From assembly GCA_004764695.1 (NCBI GenBank), contig SMSO01000037.1:542247-606246 (forward strand): a stretch of 64,000 nucleotides of DNA, given 5' to 3'. The notes under the pieces were generated by a model, which ran no database searches, was not told the DNA's origin, and saw only the letters and a program-made list of their open reading frames with translations. This DNA is from Schizochytrium sp. TIO01 (Eukaryota; Sar; Bigyra; Thraustochytrida; Thraustochytriidae). Below are positions 52,107 to 62,726 of this stretch, piece by piece. Both the position numbers and the translations under genes were made by a program. Numbering within the stretch: the stretch's first letter is position 1; each line of letters starts with the position of its first letter.

Positions 52107-53652
52107 TGCACTGACGCACAGAACCATTGCAATCGTTAAAGAGATCTTCTTGAGCGCAAAGGGTCTAAGCTCAAAGCTTATGCGCTCAAGAGTATCTAAA
52201 GTCCTGTCATTGGCAGATACAATCGATCGCAAGAAAATCGACGGCTTCAGAATGGCTGCAGGAAAGGAGCTCAATGGAGGGAAACGCTTGCTTTATTTAT
52301 TGCGTTATTGCTTTACGGATTGATTGAACAATTGAATGATTGCTTTATTGCCTTATTTCTCTCCTGATTGAATGATTGATTGATAGATTCATTCATTCAT
52401 TCACTTTCACTGATTGATTGATTGATTAATCGATGGCGTGGTTTGTTCCGTCTCGAAGTCTTCCTCTGCAAAGTAATGGCTCATCAATTCTCTGGTCACG
52501 CCTGCTTAGATACAGTGGAGCAGGCGTTGGCTGCGCTAGAACTGCTGGAGATCTTCATTTAACGGCTAACGTACGCCAGAGCCATGCGCTGCAGCCGTGT
52601 CTGCGCCAATCAGGCAACGGCCTCTGTGTTAACGTTCTTCTAGAGCTGTCCAAAGGCGACCCCATCAACCTTCACGTTTCAGGAGCTCGGGAACCAAGGA
52701 AGGAAGAAAACAAAGGAAGGCAAGAAGGAAAGAAAAATCCATCACGAACAGACTTTAGCCCAAGGGTCGATGTAATGCCAGGGCCCCCAAGTCACAGTAG
52801 GAAGTACGTTAGGTCCCTCTCCGGAATCAATCTTGCAAAGCGAGGATCAAGAGATCAATCAAGAAACGAAGCCAGGAAATAAATCATCGAGCAGAACCGT
52901 GGTCGAGAACCCGCAAGGCCACGCGAGCTTGCTCGAGACAGGCGGAAGCCGGTCGCCCAGTTCTCAGCCCCGCATACCGAAGTGCAGGTCGAGCTTGGGC
53001 CCTTCGTCGCTGGCCAACTGACCGCCTTTTGCTGGCTCCGGACACCGTTGCGTTGCTCTTTCCACTGAGACAGCGGCAGTTAATTCAATGGTTTTCCGCC
53101 GTCGTTGCGCTCCATATTGTTCGTTTGTCTCTCTTCTTCTGTGTCTATCACCATAATAATACTCACTCACGGCAAAGTCCCTCTTTTCTTCCTTTCCTTC
53201 GAGAGAAACAACAAATAAAGGCAACAAATAAAGAAACAAAGAAAACAACAGGTTGAAACAAAGAAACACATCAGTTGCGCAAGAAGATCGAGAGCAATTG
53301 ATTGGTGGACCCATCAATCGCGGGGCGAAGCTGCTGAGAAGTTGTCCTCGTCTCTGCAACCGACGATCGAGCATCGCATTGCATTCCAATGGTTCAAAAG
53401 TTTTGGCCATCGTTGAGAAGATAGGTATGTATGTATATAGTATATATGGGCCTCCATGATGGACTGATTAATTGATTAATTGGCTTGGATTTCTTCGAGG
53501 CAAGCTGGCTGGAAAGAAAGAAAGCAGCGCAGCGTGCCGAGTCCACCTCCGCCGCCAAAGAGAGCTGAGCTCTTCCTCACCGGTAGTATCGCCGCCCTTC
53601 TCGCGTCCTCGTCGAGTAGTAGTTCTCTGCGCCCTGATTCCAGCCACGGACG

Positions 53653-53697
53653 AATTCTTGCAATTCTTGCAATTCTTGCAATTCTTGCAATTCTTGC
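53653..53697. repeat. Nonamer AATTCTTGC tandem repeat, five copies
   Basis: Five exact tandem copies of a 9-bp unit, unlike the tetranucleotide arrays around it. Confidence 0.95.
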
Positions 53698-53823
53698 CTC
53701 TCTTCTTCAACGTATGCAGTACATCGCATTACATGATCGCATCACATTGCGTTGCATCACATTACGTCACACTACGTAAGGTAGTAGTATAATAAGTAAG
53801 TAAGTAAGTAGGTACTTCGAGTT

Positions 53824-54311
53824 ATTTCTTTCTATCTTTCTATCTTTCTATCTTTATTTCTTTTTATTTCTTTATTTCTTTATTTCTTTGTTTCTAGATT
53901 TCTATATTTCTTTCCTTCTTTATTCCTTTCTTTATTCCTTTATTTCTTTATTTCTATATTTCTATCTATATTTCTATCTATATTTCTATCTTTATTTGTT
54001 TGTTTGTTTGTTTGTTTGTTTGTTTGTTTGTTTGTTTGTTTGTTTGTTTGTTTGTTTGTTTGTTTGTTTGTTTGTTTGTTTGTTTGTTTGTTTGTTTGTT
54101 TGTTTGTTTGTTTGTTTGTTTGTTTGTTTGTTTGTTTGTTTGTTTGTTTGTTTGTTTGTTTGTTTGTTTGTTTGTTTGTTTGTTTGTTTGTTTGTTTGTT
54201 TGTTTGTTTGTTTGTTTGTTTGTTTGTTTGTTTGTTTGTTTGTTTGTTTGTTTGTTTGTTTGTTTGTTTGTTTGTTTGTTTCTTTCTTTCTTTCTTTCTT
54301 TCTTTCTATAT
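53824..54311. repeat. Compound TTTC/TTTA/TTTG array with (TTTG)~71 core
   Basis: The core at about 53996-54281 is ~286 bp of uninterrupted TTTG. It is flanked by TTTC, TTTA and TATTTC units on the left and by seven TTTC units on the right. Because the 4-bp unit lacks stops, every frame through it is open and reads repeated FVCL or KQTN; these are not genes. Confidence 0.98.
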
Positions 54312-55514
54312 TTTTTCTTTATTTGTTTCCTTATTTCTCTCTCTCCCTCCAATTTTATGTACGAGCCTACCAAAACCTGAGCTTATCAGCAGAGATCCTT
54401 CCACATACCTAACTACCACGAACCTGCCTCAACAATGACCCGCCATCACTTCAATCGCTCGCTTAAAGACCCAAAGGACCAACTTCTCAGCCCCCCTCAG
54501 CTCTTTCCAATTCCTTCTAGCTGCCTAGTACCTTCTACCGGAACAGCTATCTAGCTAGCTTCATAGACCTCTAGAGATAGATAGATAGCTAGCTAAGTCT
54601 GCTGAGTGGTTGGTTTCTGACTTAGTAATTGGTCTGCAGACAATGCTTCGTTTGCTGTTTGTTTCTTCGCTTTGGCGGCCTCGACTCGGTCAGGCTCGCA
54701 GGAGAGGGGTCGAGGAAGGCCTTCCGCACGGAGGTCGCTCCGTCTCTCTCTGGCCTCCCCGCGGAAGCCGGAGAACGCTCGGAAGCGTGCTCCGTGGAGG
54801 CACGGGCTCGTTTGGGCCAGCTCGTTCGCACTCTGTTGTAATGAATGAATGAATAAATGCATCGAATGAAGTGATTTTGGAGTTTTATTTTGACAGTAGG
54901 AACTTTAGGTTCATCTTTAGTTTGGTTTGGAAAATAAACAAAGCGAATTGCGTTGTTGCGTAAACGCCGTAGTGAAGGGTAGGTGTTTAGTACGCAGTTT
55001 ACAGGTCTGGTACTTACTTTTAAATTAGTAAAATGGAAACAATAACACCTGCGAGTGCTACTTAGGCGCTACTGATAATAATACGACGTATTTTCTTCTT
55101 CTATTAGAGTTATGATGCTTAAATAAATATGTTTTTGTTCAAAGTCGTGTCTTTTTATTTCTTCTTAGGTATGGCGAAAGGTTGCAGTTATATAGGTGTT
55201 TCCTAACTAAATATGTAATTATAAAACTCTCTTCTGCTGTTGAAAACGCATTTTTTAAATTCATTTAGGTCGACGTATCATGCATGTGTGGTACCTACTG
55301 CTGCATATGTAGGTTCTATGATGGATCACAATACAATAGAAAACGAAGAAATAAAAGTTGGTAGGAGTGGCTAGATGTTGACTACGAAGGCAGTGTCGTC
55401 TGATTCACAGAGAGATCGCACTGCTGTTAATTCTACATGAGATGTTCTCGCTGTTGTTCCAAAGAAAGAAAGAAACAAAAAGAAAGAACAGAACTGATCG
55501 ATCAAGTAATACAT

Positions 55515-55649
55515 GCATACATACATACATACATACATACATACATACATACATACATACATACATACATACATACATACATACATACATACATACATAC
55601 ATACATACATACATACATACATACATACATACAGACATACAGACATACA
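55515..55649. repeat. (ATAC)n microsatellite
   Basis: About 30 tandem ATAC units ending in ACAGACAT variants. Open frames through it (YVCM or THIH repeats) are artefacts. Confidence 0.97.
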
Positions 55650-58076
55650 GGCATTCATCTACAGTAGATTGCGGCATTAATATAGAGATCAACATTCATT
55701 CACGTTGGCGATTGCTCCGTCGCCATTTTGCCAACTCAATGCGGATTATACTTATTCTCTCGAAGCCGTGCTTCGGTTTCTGCAACAAATCCTTCGTGAG
55801 GTGAGTGAGTGAGTGGGTGAGCGAGCGGATGAGTCCGAAAAGTCCTCAGGGACCCACCCACTCAGGTCGGGAGAAAAGACATAAACTCTCTTTTTTTCTG
55901 TGGATTCGCCAACTCCCACTGTTCCTCAATTCCGCGAATAGAACAGCAGCAAAGAGAACAAAAGCCGAGCCGGAGTGCTCAATAGCTAGCTGAGGACTTT
56001 AGGTCCCACACACAGAAATTGAATGCACCGATCGGAGGAGAGATTCCATCATGATTGCTTCAAATTCGAAGTTGGAGACGATGGACTCTGTATGCATATA
56101 CGATTTGGAGGACGAGAATAAGCTTTCGGTCAAGCTTTAGATGGATGGGTGGATGGATGGATGGCTGATTGATTCTTTGGTTTGGTTCTGAGAAGTAAAG
56201 AGACTATTTTGGAAAGCTTTTTTTTTTTTAAATTTAATTTAATTTGAACATGCGACTATATATCATGGTAAGTTTAGAATAGATACAAGTTGATGTAATT
56301 TTCACCTTTTAGTTTAAAACGTACTCAGAAGTAAGGTTTTGAGGCTTTTTCTTCTGTAGATTTGGATATGAGGAGGTACAAGCTTAGGAAAAAGCATTCA
56401 TACACTGCCTCTAAGAATCCCAGTGGAGAGAGTTGCATTTCTAAACGGACCCCTCTCAATGCTTTCAGAGGAAAGCACAGGAGGAAGTACCTCGTTGGTT
56501 TTCAAGCCGGCGTGGGCAGCAAACTTCCTCCACAGTCAACACAAGGGCGATTTCCGCATTGTGCGGAGTGACTCTTATTGTTTAAAATAGTACCCCCTAC
56601 TAGACCGACTCCGTCGCGTTCCTTCTTTGCTAATTTGGTATCATGATCCACATTATGGCTCATGAAACGTTCTTTGCTGTTGGAAATTAGCAACGCATGC
56701 GAGGAGGTAGAAGTTTCACTGTGAGGAGAGGGTTTGTTTTGGGGAACTGACAGGTCATGAAAGCCGACTGAAAAAGGACTGGTAGTAGTGCTACTATTTA
56801 GATTAGTCACTGCACCGTAGGAATGCCTTTTATTTTTCTTCATTTTTCTTTATTTTTTCTCCCTACTCCACCATACTAAAGCGAGAGAGAAAGAGGCGGA
56901 AAAAATTGCTGTGCTATAGAAAGCTCTTCCCAGTCCCGGGCGAAAAGAAGGAGGATCACAAAGCCTCTCTGCCCTTCGGCACCTCTAATAAGTTTCGTGA
57001 AGAAGCTTTTCTATTTCTCTAAAAAGAGTCAGTTAAGCTTGGCCGAAGAAAGCTCTGAGAAGCTTGGAAATCAGAAGGAAACCAAAGGACAGAGCAGCTC
57101 CCTTCGACTCTCTCCTCCCCTCTCTCTATCACACAGCAAGTCTGCTGCCTCCTAGCAGTAACTGTAGTACACCCAATAGCGCACTTCCCACCTCCGCTTG
57201 CCAGTAGTTCTTTATGTTTTAATTGAGAACTTTGCTTCGAAGAGTTTGTTTTAAGCATGGATATACAAATAATTGAAATGGAAACAGAGATGCGCCCAAT
57301 TGTACAAAGGATGTTGGTTGGAGTGCCTTCTATGCGCAGGTGCTCACTCATCTTTGCGGCCTCACTGAAGGCCAATATCGAGAAACAGTGGGTGTTGAGG
57401 AGATATTTGGGATGTTGCGATGGATTCCCTGTGCTTTTGAGATGAAGATGGAGTGCGGTTCTACTCTTGAGACAGGAAAACATCAATTAGTTTAGATGGT
57501 GTTGGAAAACAAATGTTTAAAAGAAAAATAATTATTAAATAGAAGTTTTTTTTTAATTTTATTTTTTTAATAAGACTCGAAAGGAACATTGGAAGAAAAT
57601 AAAACTTCTGCTTCTTGTCTGGAAATGTGAAGGTACCGATAAATTAAAATCAAAATGAATAAATGAATAAATGAATAAAAAAGTGCATCAGGATCAATAT
57701 TTAGTAATCAACTTTCCAATTATTATGAACAGAAATGGAGAATGAAAGAACCAAGAAAAGAACAAAAAAGGACTTAAGTGAGGGAGAGAAAGCAAATGCA
57801 AAAGCTAATTCTGACGCCTGCGGAATCCACTTTCGAGATACCCCCGCTTCGCCGTCGCCGCCGCGTCCGGGGTCTTGGCAGTAGGAGCAGACAGCGCTCT
57901 CCGCCCGGCGGTCCGGCTCAGTCGATTCGGCGCGTGAAGACCGCTTGCTCGCTAGCTCGCTCGCACGTGCCGTCTGCCGGTCGTGCGCCATTGGCATCAG
58001 CGGCTGAAAATTTGAAAAGCGGAAAGAAATAGTCGAAAGTTTATGAAAACAAAACAAAAAAGTTAGAAGAAGAAGA

Positions 58077-58111
58077 AAGAAACAGAAACAGAAACAGAAA
58101 CAGAAACAGAA
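58077..58111. repeat. (GAAACA)n hexamer repeat
   Basis: About five GAAACA units ending the gene desert, 430 bp before the next gene. Confidence 0.85.
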
Positions 58112-58543
58112 CAGGTAAAACCAAATTGCTTTCGTCGTCGATTGTGCAGACGAAGGCAAAGACCAAAATCGTGGCTGCCCCTAGGCAGAGTGCGCGGCAG
58201 CAATATCAGCTGCTTGCGGTGGACCTGCTGACTGAAGGATTTGGCGTCTCAACTCCCCGGGTTGCACGAGACACAGCGAAACAAGCCCTGGGCCTGTCTG
58301 TTTAGCCTTTGTGCGCACACAAACTTGAGCTTTTCCCACGCCGAGACATTGGTATTTTTCTTCGGAGTGCCTCTACTCGAAGACGCAGATCGTTGCCAGC
58401 GAGTTGCCGCGCACCACATTTGTACAGTTCAGGCGTTTCAGTTGCAAGACCGTGCTCGCGCGTTTGTGAATTCATTTTCTGGGAGTTGACTTGGTTAAGC
58501 AGAACAAAACTAAACATAGTTCGGGAGAACAAAGTCTGGCAAA

Positions 58544-61063
58544 ATGACCACGTTGGTGTGGCGCCGCATCGCACAAGCGGCACTTTGTGCATTGGCTTTT
58601 GCTAGTCTTGGCCAAACCACCACTGCAGATGACACTGTTGCGGAATCTTGCGATATTGACGTGTACGGTGTCTTTGACAACAGTGGATCCATGACTGATT
58701 ATGACTCAACTTGCCTGGCGTACCTGCAAGAAACCTATGGAGAGAGTGCCTATACAGTCGAGAACAAAGCATGCTGGGAAGTTATTCAGATCTACATGAA
58801 GGCAGCTTACAAGGCTGTTGAGGACGTTTGCCTCAATGCTGGACAAGGTGTTCCTCGGATCAGCCTTACAATCTTTCGATGCCCCAATTCTGGCAAAGAC
58901 CGTAAGCTTTTGCTTGAGCCTACAAATAACGCTACTCTCATCGATGAGGCATGGGTAAAACTTGCGAACCAACAAATGAGTGGCTACTCTTGTGCATATG
59001 GTGCTCTTGACCAGGTTCAGTATTACATTAACATCACAAACGAGATGACCAACTCAGATTTGGGCGTGCCTGCCACCCGTGCCGACCCGGATGCTCTTGT
59101 CGAGCGTTACCCTCTCATCTTCATCTTTACAGATGGTCTGATTGGCAATGATGCTGATGCGTCTCGCGCAATAGCTGCTCAGCTCCGTGATAATGAGAAT
59201 AACACTGTGATTGCTTCTGACGCCTTTCCGACCAGCAAGATGATCTCTAGATTGGAAAACTACGCTCGTTCAAGCCTCATTTTTGAGTCACAAGACCTTG
59301 ATACTCTCAATGATATCGACTTCCGTCTTGGGACTTACATTGTTCATCTCGAGGACCTCGTTATGTGCTCAGATGAGCAACTGAACTGCGCCGAGGTTGT
59401 CAAGGAAGCCATTTCCCTCCAACGTAATGAATCTGCTTCATGCGAGACCATGAGTCAGCTCTACACATCCCTTGCCGCTTGCGCCTCAAGCGGCTGTGTT
59501 GGCTTAGACCTTACAACCCAAAAGGACGAGTGCCTCGATGACCTTGCATCTCAAAGCTCCAGTGACTCTTCTTGCACACCCACGAAGGCTTGCAGGGACC
59601 TCGCGCTTCATATTAATGCGCAGAACTATGACTACGAGAGTGCACCTGGCGCAGGCCTTGACTCGACCTCTGCCACCCCCTCTTTTGGATCCCGAAACGC
59701 TGATGCTAGTAGTGAGGCTTCTCTTGGGTCAAATGTTCAACTTGATGCAGTCTTTTCCATCTCCAGCTACTCTGGTGGAAATAGCGCACCCATTGTTGGT
59801 AACACCGGCAACATCATTGTCGGCTCTGTCGCTATGCCAGATGGAACTGCAGGCCGCGTTATGAGCATTGATCCCACTTCTGGCGAAGTTGCCTGGGAAG
59901 TCACAGCAATGTCGTCTGAGGTAAGTTTCGAGGCGCCCGCCGTTGTAGGCCCTTCGGACTCGGATGATGTTTACATTGGTGCTTCCGATGGTACTTTCTA
60001 CCGCATTTCAGAGAGCAATGGAACCATTCTTCAGTCCTGGAATCTAGGTGCCCGCATCCGCGCAGCAGCAGCTGTTCCTGCTGATGATGATTACATTGTC
60101 GTTGCTACTGATGCCGAGCCGGGTGTCCAGCCTGCCATGTTGCATAAACTTAGCACCGCCAGTGATGCTCTGGAGCAAGACCCCCCTCAGTCTTGGCGCC
60201 GCCCTATCTGCTCTAATGAGACATATGACTACGTCATGGGTGGTGTTCACATTATCAGCAGTCAATCAATCATTGTTCCTTGCCATAGTGGTCGCATTGA
60301 GCGTTTTTCCTATCTTCAAGGCACGACTGAATGGAAGATCACCGTGAGCAGTGATTCTGTTCTATCAAGTTCGCCTTATTTCGCCTCAAGCGCTCTCTAC
60401 ATGACGACATACAATGGAACCTCATATGTAGCCAAACTGGCTTATCTTGGGTCCATCACCTGGAGTACTGACCTTACTTCTGAGGTGGCTGCTACACCTA
60501 TCATGAACTCCGACTCTGGAAGCATTTTCCTTTTGGACCGCACTGGCGCAGTCTCTCAACTCAACGCAACAGACGGTTCAGTAATTGTTGATGCACAAAC
60601 CATCTTTTCAGAGGCCCCTCTGTCGACTTTTGGGATGGGTCCCGATAGTGACGGAAATCTTATCTTTGTTGCTGGCGAGACCCTTACTATCGCGAACGCA
60701 AACGATCTTTCTAACTCAACAGCCATGGAACTTTCTAGCAAAGTTACAAGCGCACCTTTACTTGGGGAGGACGGATTGTATTTGAGTACGAATGATGCTG
60801 TGCTTGTCTATCTAGAATCTGGATCATCAGCAGCAACACGCAGAGCTCTCGTCAAAAATGCCAACAGCGACAGTCAAGGGTGGCCCGTCGGTGCAATTGC
60901 AGCTACGGTTGTGCTTGGTGTTGTCTTTATTGTTTTGTGTGTCATGCTTGCCCTTGTCGTCCGCCGTGCAAGAGTGCAACGTGCATCAAACAAATCCAAA
61001 GAAGGAGAGAAGGATAAGTTTGAGGGCTATTATAACAACGAGGTGGAGTACATCAACAAGTAA
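58544..61063 (+). CDS. VWA and beta-propeller type I membrane protein
   Basis: An 839-aa single-pass membrane protein. Residues 1-28 form a signal peptide (hydrophobic core ALCALAFASLG). A von Willebrand A domain covers ~36-270 with the metal-binding MIDAS motif DNSGSM near 45-50 and the IFIFTDGLIGN strand-loop. A Cys-rich linker follows (~280-360). Residues ~400-775 hold short repeats of the PQQ/quinoprotein-like propeller kind: IVGSVAMPDGTAGRVMSIDP, TSGEVAWEVTA, DVYIGASDGTFYRIS, SIFLLDRTGAVSQLNATDGS. One transmembrane helix (~794-818, AIAATVVLGVVFIVLCVMLA) is followed by a basic, Lys-rich cytoplasmic tail ending in EGYYNNEVEYINK. Many NxS/T sites suggest glycosylation. The layout suggests a cell-surface adhesion or ligand-binding protein; no ortholog is named. 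The start is an ATG at 58544. Confidence 0.85.
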   Translation: MTTLVWRRIAQAALCALAFASLGQTTTADDTVAESCDIDVYGVFDNSGSMTDYDSTCLAYLQETYGESAYTVENKACWEVIQIYMKAAYKAVEDVCLNAGQGVPRISLTIFRCPNSGKDRKLLLEPTNNATLIDEAWVKLANQQMSGYSCAYGALDQVQYYINITNEMTNSDLGVPATRADPDALVERYPLIFIFTDGLIGNDADASRAIAAQLRDNENNTVIASDAFPTSKMISRLENYARSSLIFESQDLDTLNDIDFRLGTYIVHLEDLVMCSDEQLNCAEVVKEAISLQRNESASCETMSQLYTSLAACASSGCVGLDLTTQKDECLDDLASQSSSDSSCTPTKACRDLALHINAQNYDYESAPGAGLDSTSATPSFGSRNADASSEASLGSNVQLDAVFSISSYSGGNSAPIVGNTGNIIVGSVAMPDGTAGRVMSIDPTSGEVAWEVTAMSSEVSFEAPAVVGPSDSDDVYIGASDGTFYRISESNGTILQSWNLGARIRAAAAVPADDDYIVVATDAEPGVQPAMLHKLSTASDALEQDPPQSWRRPICSNETYDYVMGGVHIISSQSIIVPCHSGRIERFSYLQGTTEWKITVSSDSVLSSSPYFASSALYMTTYNGTSYVAKLAYLGSITWSTDLTSEVAATPIMNSDSGSIFLLDRTGAVSQLNATDGSVIVDAQTIFSEAPLSTFGMGPDSDGNLIFVAGETLTIANANDLSNSTAMELSSKVTSAPLLGEDGLYLSTNDAVLVYLESGSSAATRRALVKNANSDSQGWPVGAIAATVVLGVVFIVLCVMLALVVRRARVQRASNKSKEGEKDKFEGYYNNEVEYINK

Positions 61064-61478
61064 AAACTTGAAAGATGCACTAAGTACTATTTCGTAATTT
61101 CTTCTTCTGCACACACATGGATTCGTGAGCGCTTCAGCTTGCTCTCTGATACTGCCGTCATTTTTTGCTGCAATGAAAATAAACCACAAACTATAAAAGC
61201 TTCAAGATAATGGCAACTGCACTAAAACAATACATATATTTTATATTATCATATTTCAGAAATATTGCTTTTGAGAAACCCTTGTTAGGGTTCTCAAAAA
61301 AAATGGTGCCTCCCCGCTTGCATTCTACAAGACATAAATTAATATATCACGTATCCCACTTACTATATTTCTTCTGAGAATTTTGGCGTTGAGAACTTTT
61401 TTTGGAGACCATTGATTTTGTTTGTTGGAAGTAATAACTGGGTCTCTCTTGAAACAAGGTTGGATGTATAATTCAATT
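61064..61478. other. Convergent 3' intergenic region with hairpin
   Basis: 415 bp between two convergent stops. AT-rich, with a strong inverted repeat at 61269-61299. No gene was seen. Confidence 0.55.
61269..61299. other. Inverted repeat / hairpin
   Basis: TTTTGAGAAACCC and GGGTTCTCAAAA pair over 12 bp with one bulged A and a six-base loop (TTGTTA), followed by an A-run. It sits between convergent 3' ends, where an RNA stem could act in 3'-end formation. Function is inferred. Confidence 0.45.
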
Positions 61479-62315
61479 TTACTTTCGCATACTCCGTGCA
61501 GACTTTGGACGTGCTTGGTTGGAAGAAATACTTCGGCGACTTGAATGAGCTGTAGAAGGACGTTTTGATGCTGTGTACAAACCCTGTCCTAGCCTACAAG
61601 CTGGAGTATTTTTGACTGCAGAAGTAGATGCCGAGGCAACCTGAGTGTGATGTACAACTTTTTCTTCTTCTTCTTCAAGGACTGAAGCTTTCAAAGAGTA
61701 ACCGTCCTTCATTTTGGCATAGCTGTGGCTGGGCTCCACAGTCAAAGAGTTGATGTGTTTGTCAAACTGAGGTGCCATTTCTTTTGCAGAATGAAGCGCA
61801 GGCAGTGCCTTTGGTGATTTCAGAGCTCTGCTATTTCGAGGATGAAAATGAGGGAGCATAGCGTAGTGCCTAGGCGATGCAGGTATCTCGGAGCGAGGAT
61901 CCAACGCATCAATCATAAGCTGATCAAGATGATTGACTACCTTCTTCTCTGTCATCAAGTGAGCATCACGTTTTGCTGTGTTTCTTTTACTTTGATTGAG
62001 ACGTTGGCGGCTTGCTTTTGAAGATACTGAAGTGTGAGAAAACCTCGGTTTGGCTTTCTTGATATTGAAGCTAGGACAAGAAGAAGTTTCGCGCCTGCTT
62101 TCAAGCCACGGCAACTCGATTTGCTGATCAAGACGAAGCACACATCTTACCCCAGAGTGCACTGCAATATCCTCGAGTCTTACTTTGGCATCCTTTACTG
62201 CTTTTACAAGGCGTTCCAAAGAGAGTTGCGACTCTGCAGTTCCAATAGTGGATAAGTGGTCCCGAAATAATGCCGCAAGCTCCTCACGAGCTGTTTCCTC
62301 AGGAGTGATATCCAT
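61479..62315 (-). CDS. Unrecognised 278-aa basic protein
   Basis: The start is an ATG at 62315. Residues 1-65 look helical and folded (EELAALFRDHLSTIG, LSLERLVKAVKDAKVRLEDI). The remainder is Ser/Arg/Lys-rich and disordered, ending SNQARPKSARSMRK, with one run of five acidic residues near 217. No catalytic or membrane feature was seen. The small helical N-terminus plus basic disordered tail would fit a microtubule- or nucleic-acid-associated protein, but this is a guess. It is divergent from the glycosylase gene with 411 bp between starts. Confidence 0.6.
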   Translation of the reverse strand: MDITPEETAREELAALFRDHLSTIGTAESQLSLERLVKAVKDAKVRLEDIAVHSGVRCVLRLDQQIELPWLESRRETSSCPSFNIKKAKPRFSHTSVSSKASRQRLNQSKRNTAKRDAHLMTEKKVVNHLDQLMIDALDPRSEIPASPRHYAMLPHFHPRNSRALKSPKALPALHSAKEMAPQFDKHINSLTVEPSHSYAKMKDGYSLKASVLEEEEEKVVHHTQVASASTSAVKNTPACRLGQGLYTASKRPSTAHSSRRSISSNQARPKSARSMRK

Positions 62316-62726
62316 TCTCTGCGCATCGTTTTGTGTCCATACAGCATTTCATGCCGCGAAGGGTCTCTTTAGCAAAACTCAAGCATTAAAATCTGCAAAT
62401 ACAATCTAACTTTATGGTGTGTATTCCTGAGAACGCTTAATGGAAATTTTGTAGTGAAAACTCGCAGAACAGAGCCAGAACCCACAGAGAACCGACTTTT
62501 AAATAGCCCATGTTTTGCTATAGGTATATAGTATGTCTTCAGATATCTGAAGCTTTCAGCATTTCCTTCCGTATATCATCAAAATTTGGAGCCCCTCCAT
62601 CACCAAAACCTCAACCAAGATAACCACTTGTGAAGCACTGTAGATCCACGTTTTATGTATCTATTTGGTCTGTCACAAATAGGTAACAACGTGGGTGGGA
62701 AAGTCTTTCACAGTGTTTGACGCAAG
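62316..62726. promoter_or_regulatory. Divergent promoter, unknown / FPG
   Basis: 411 bp between two divergent start codons, with no open frame of note. Bidirectional promoter inferred from layout. Confidence 0.45.

Larger units (their letters stand above)
48550..58543. other. 10-kb gene desert rich in microsatellites
   Basis: No open frame resembles a known protein across ten kilobases, against one gene per 2-3 kb elsewhere. The sequence alternates AT-rich patches containing TTTTAAAA-like cores (50540-50640, 51040-51110, 51680-51720, 55020-55260, 57500-57670), GC-rich islands (53500-53650, 54660-54830, 57820-58000) and at least ten simple-sequence arrays. Two weak coding candidates exist. 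One is a minus-strand ATG frame at 56843-56502 (113 codons) containing CGNRPCVDCGG. The other is a plus-strand open frame at about 57279-57487 that lacks a start and reads like an exon. Neither could be placed in a gene. Confidence 0.55.

Noticed and set aside
52433-52882. 149-codon ATG-started plus-strand frame
   Set aside because: Low-complexity C-terminal half (Lys/Glu/Arg from purine-rich DNA), no recognisable fold, and it starts inside a GATT repeat.
53888-54438. Long open frames of repeated FVCL or KQTN on both strands
   Set aside because: They exist only because the TTTG unit contains no stop codon; pure microsatellite.
55371-55804. Open frames reading YVCM, THIH or similar repeats
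   Set aside because: Artefacts of the ATAC microsatellite.
57019-57487. 155-codon minus-strand frame overlapping an exon-like plus-strand frame
   Set aside because: Both strands look moderately protein-like and neither has a family match or a complete structure, so no gene was called.
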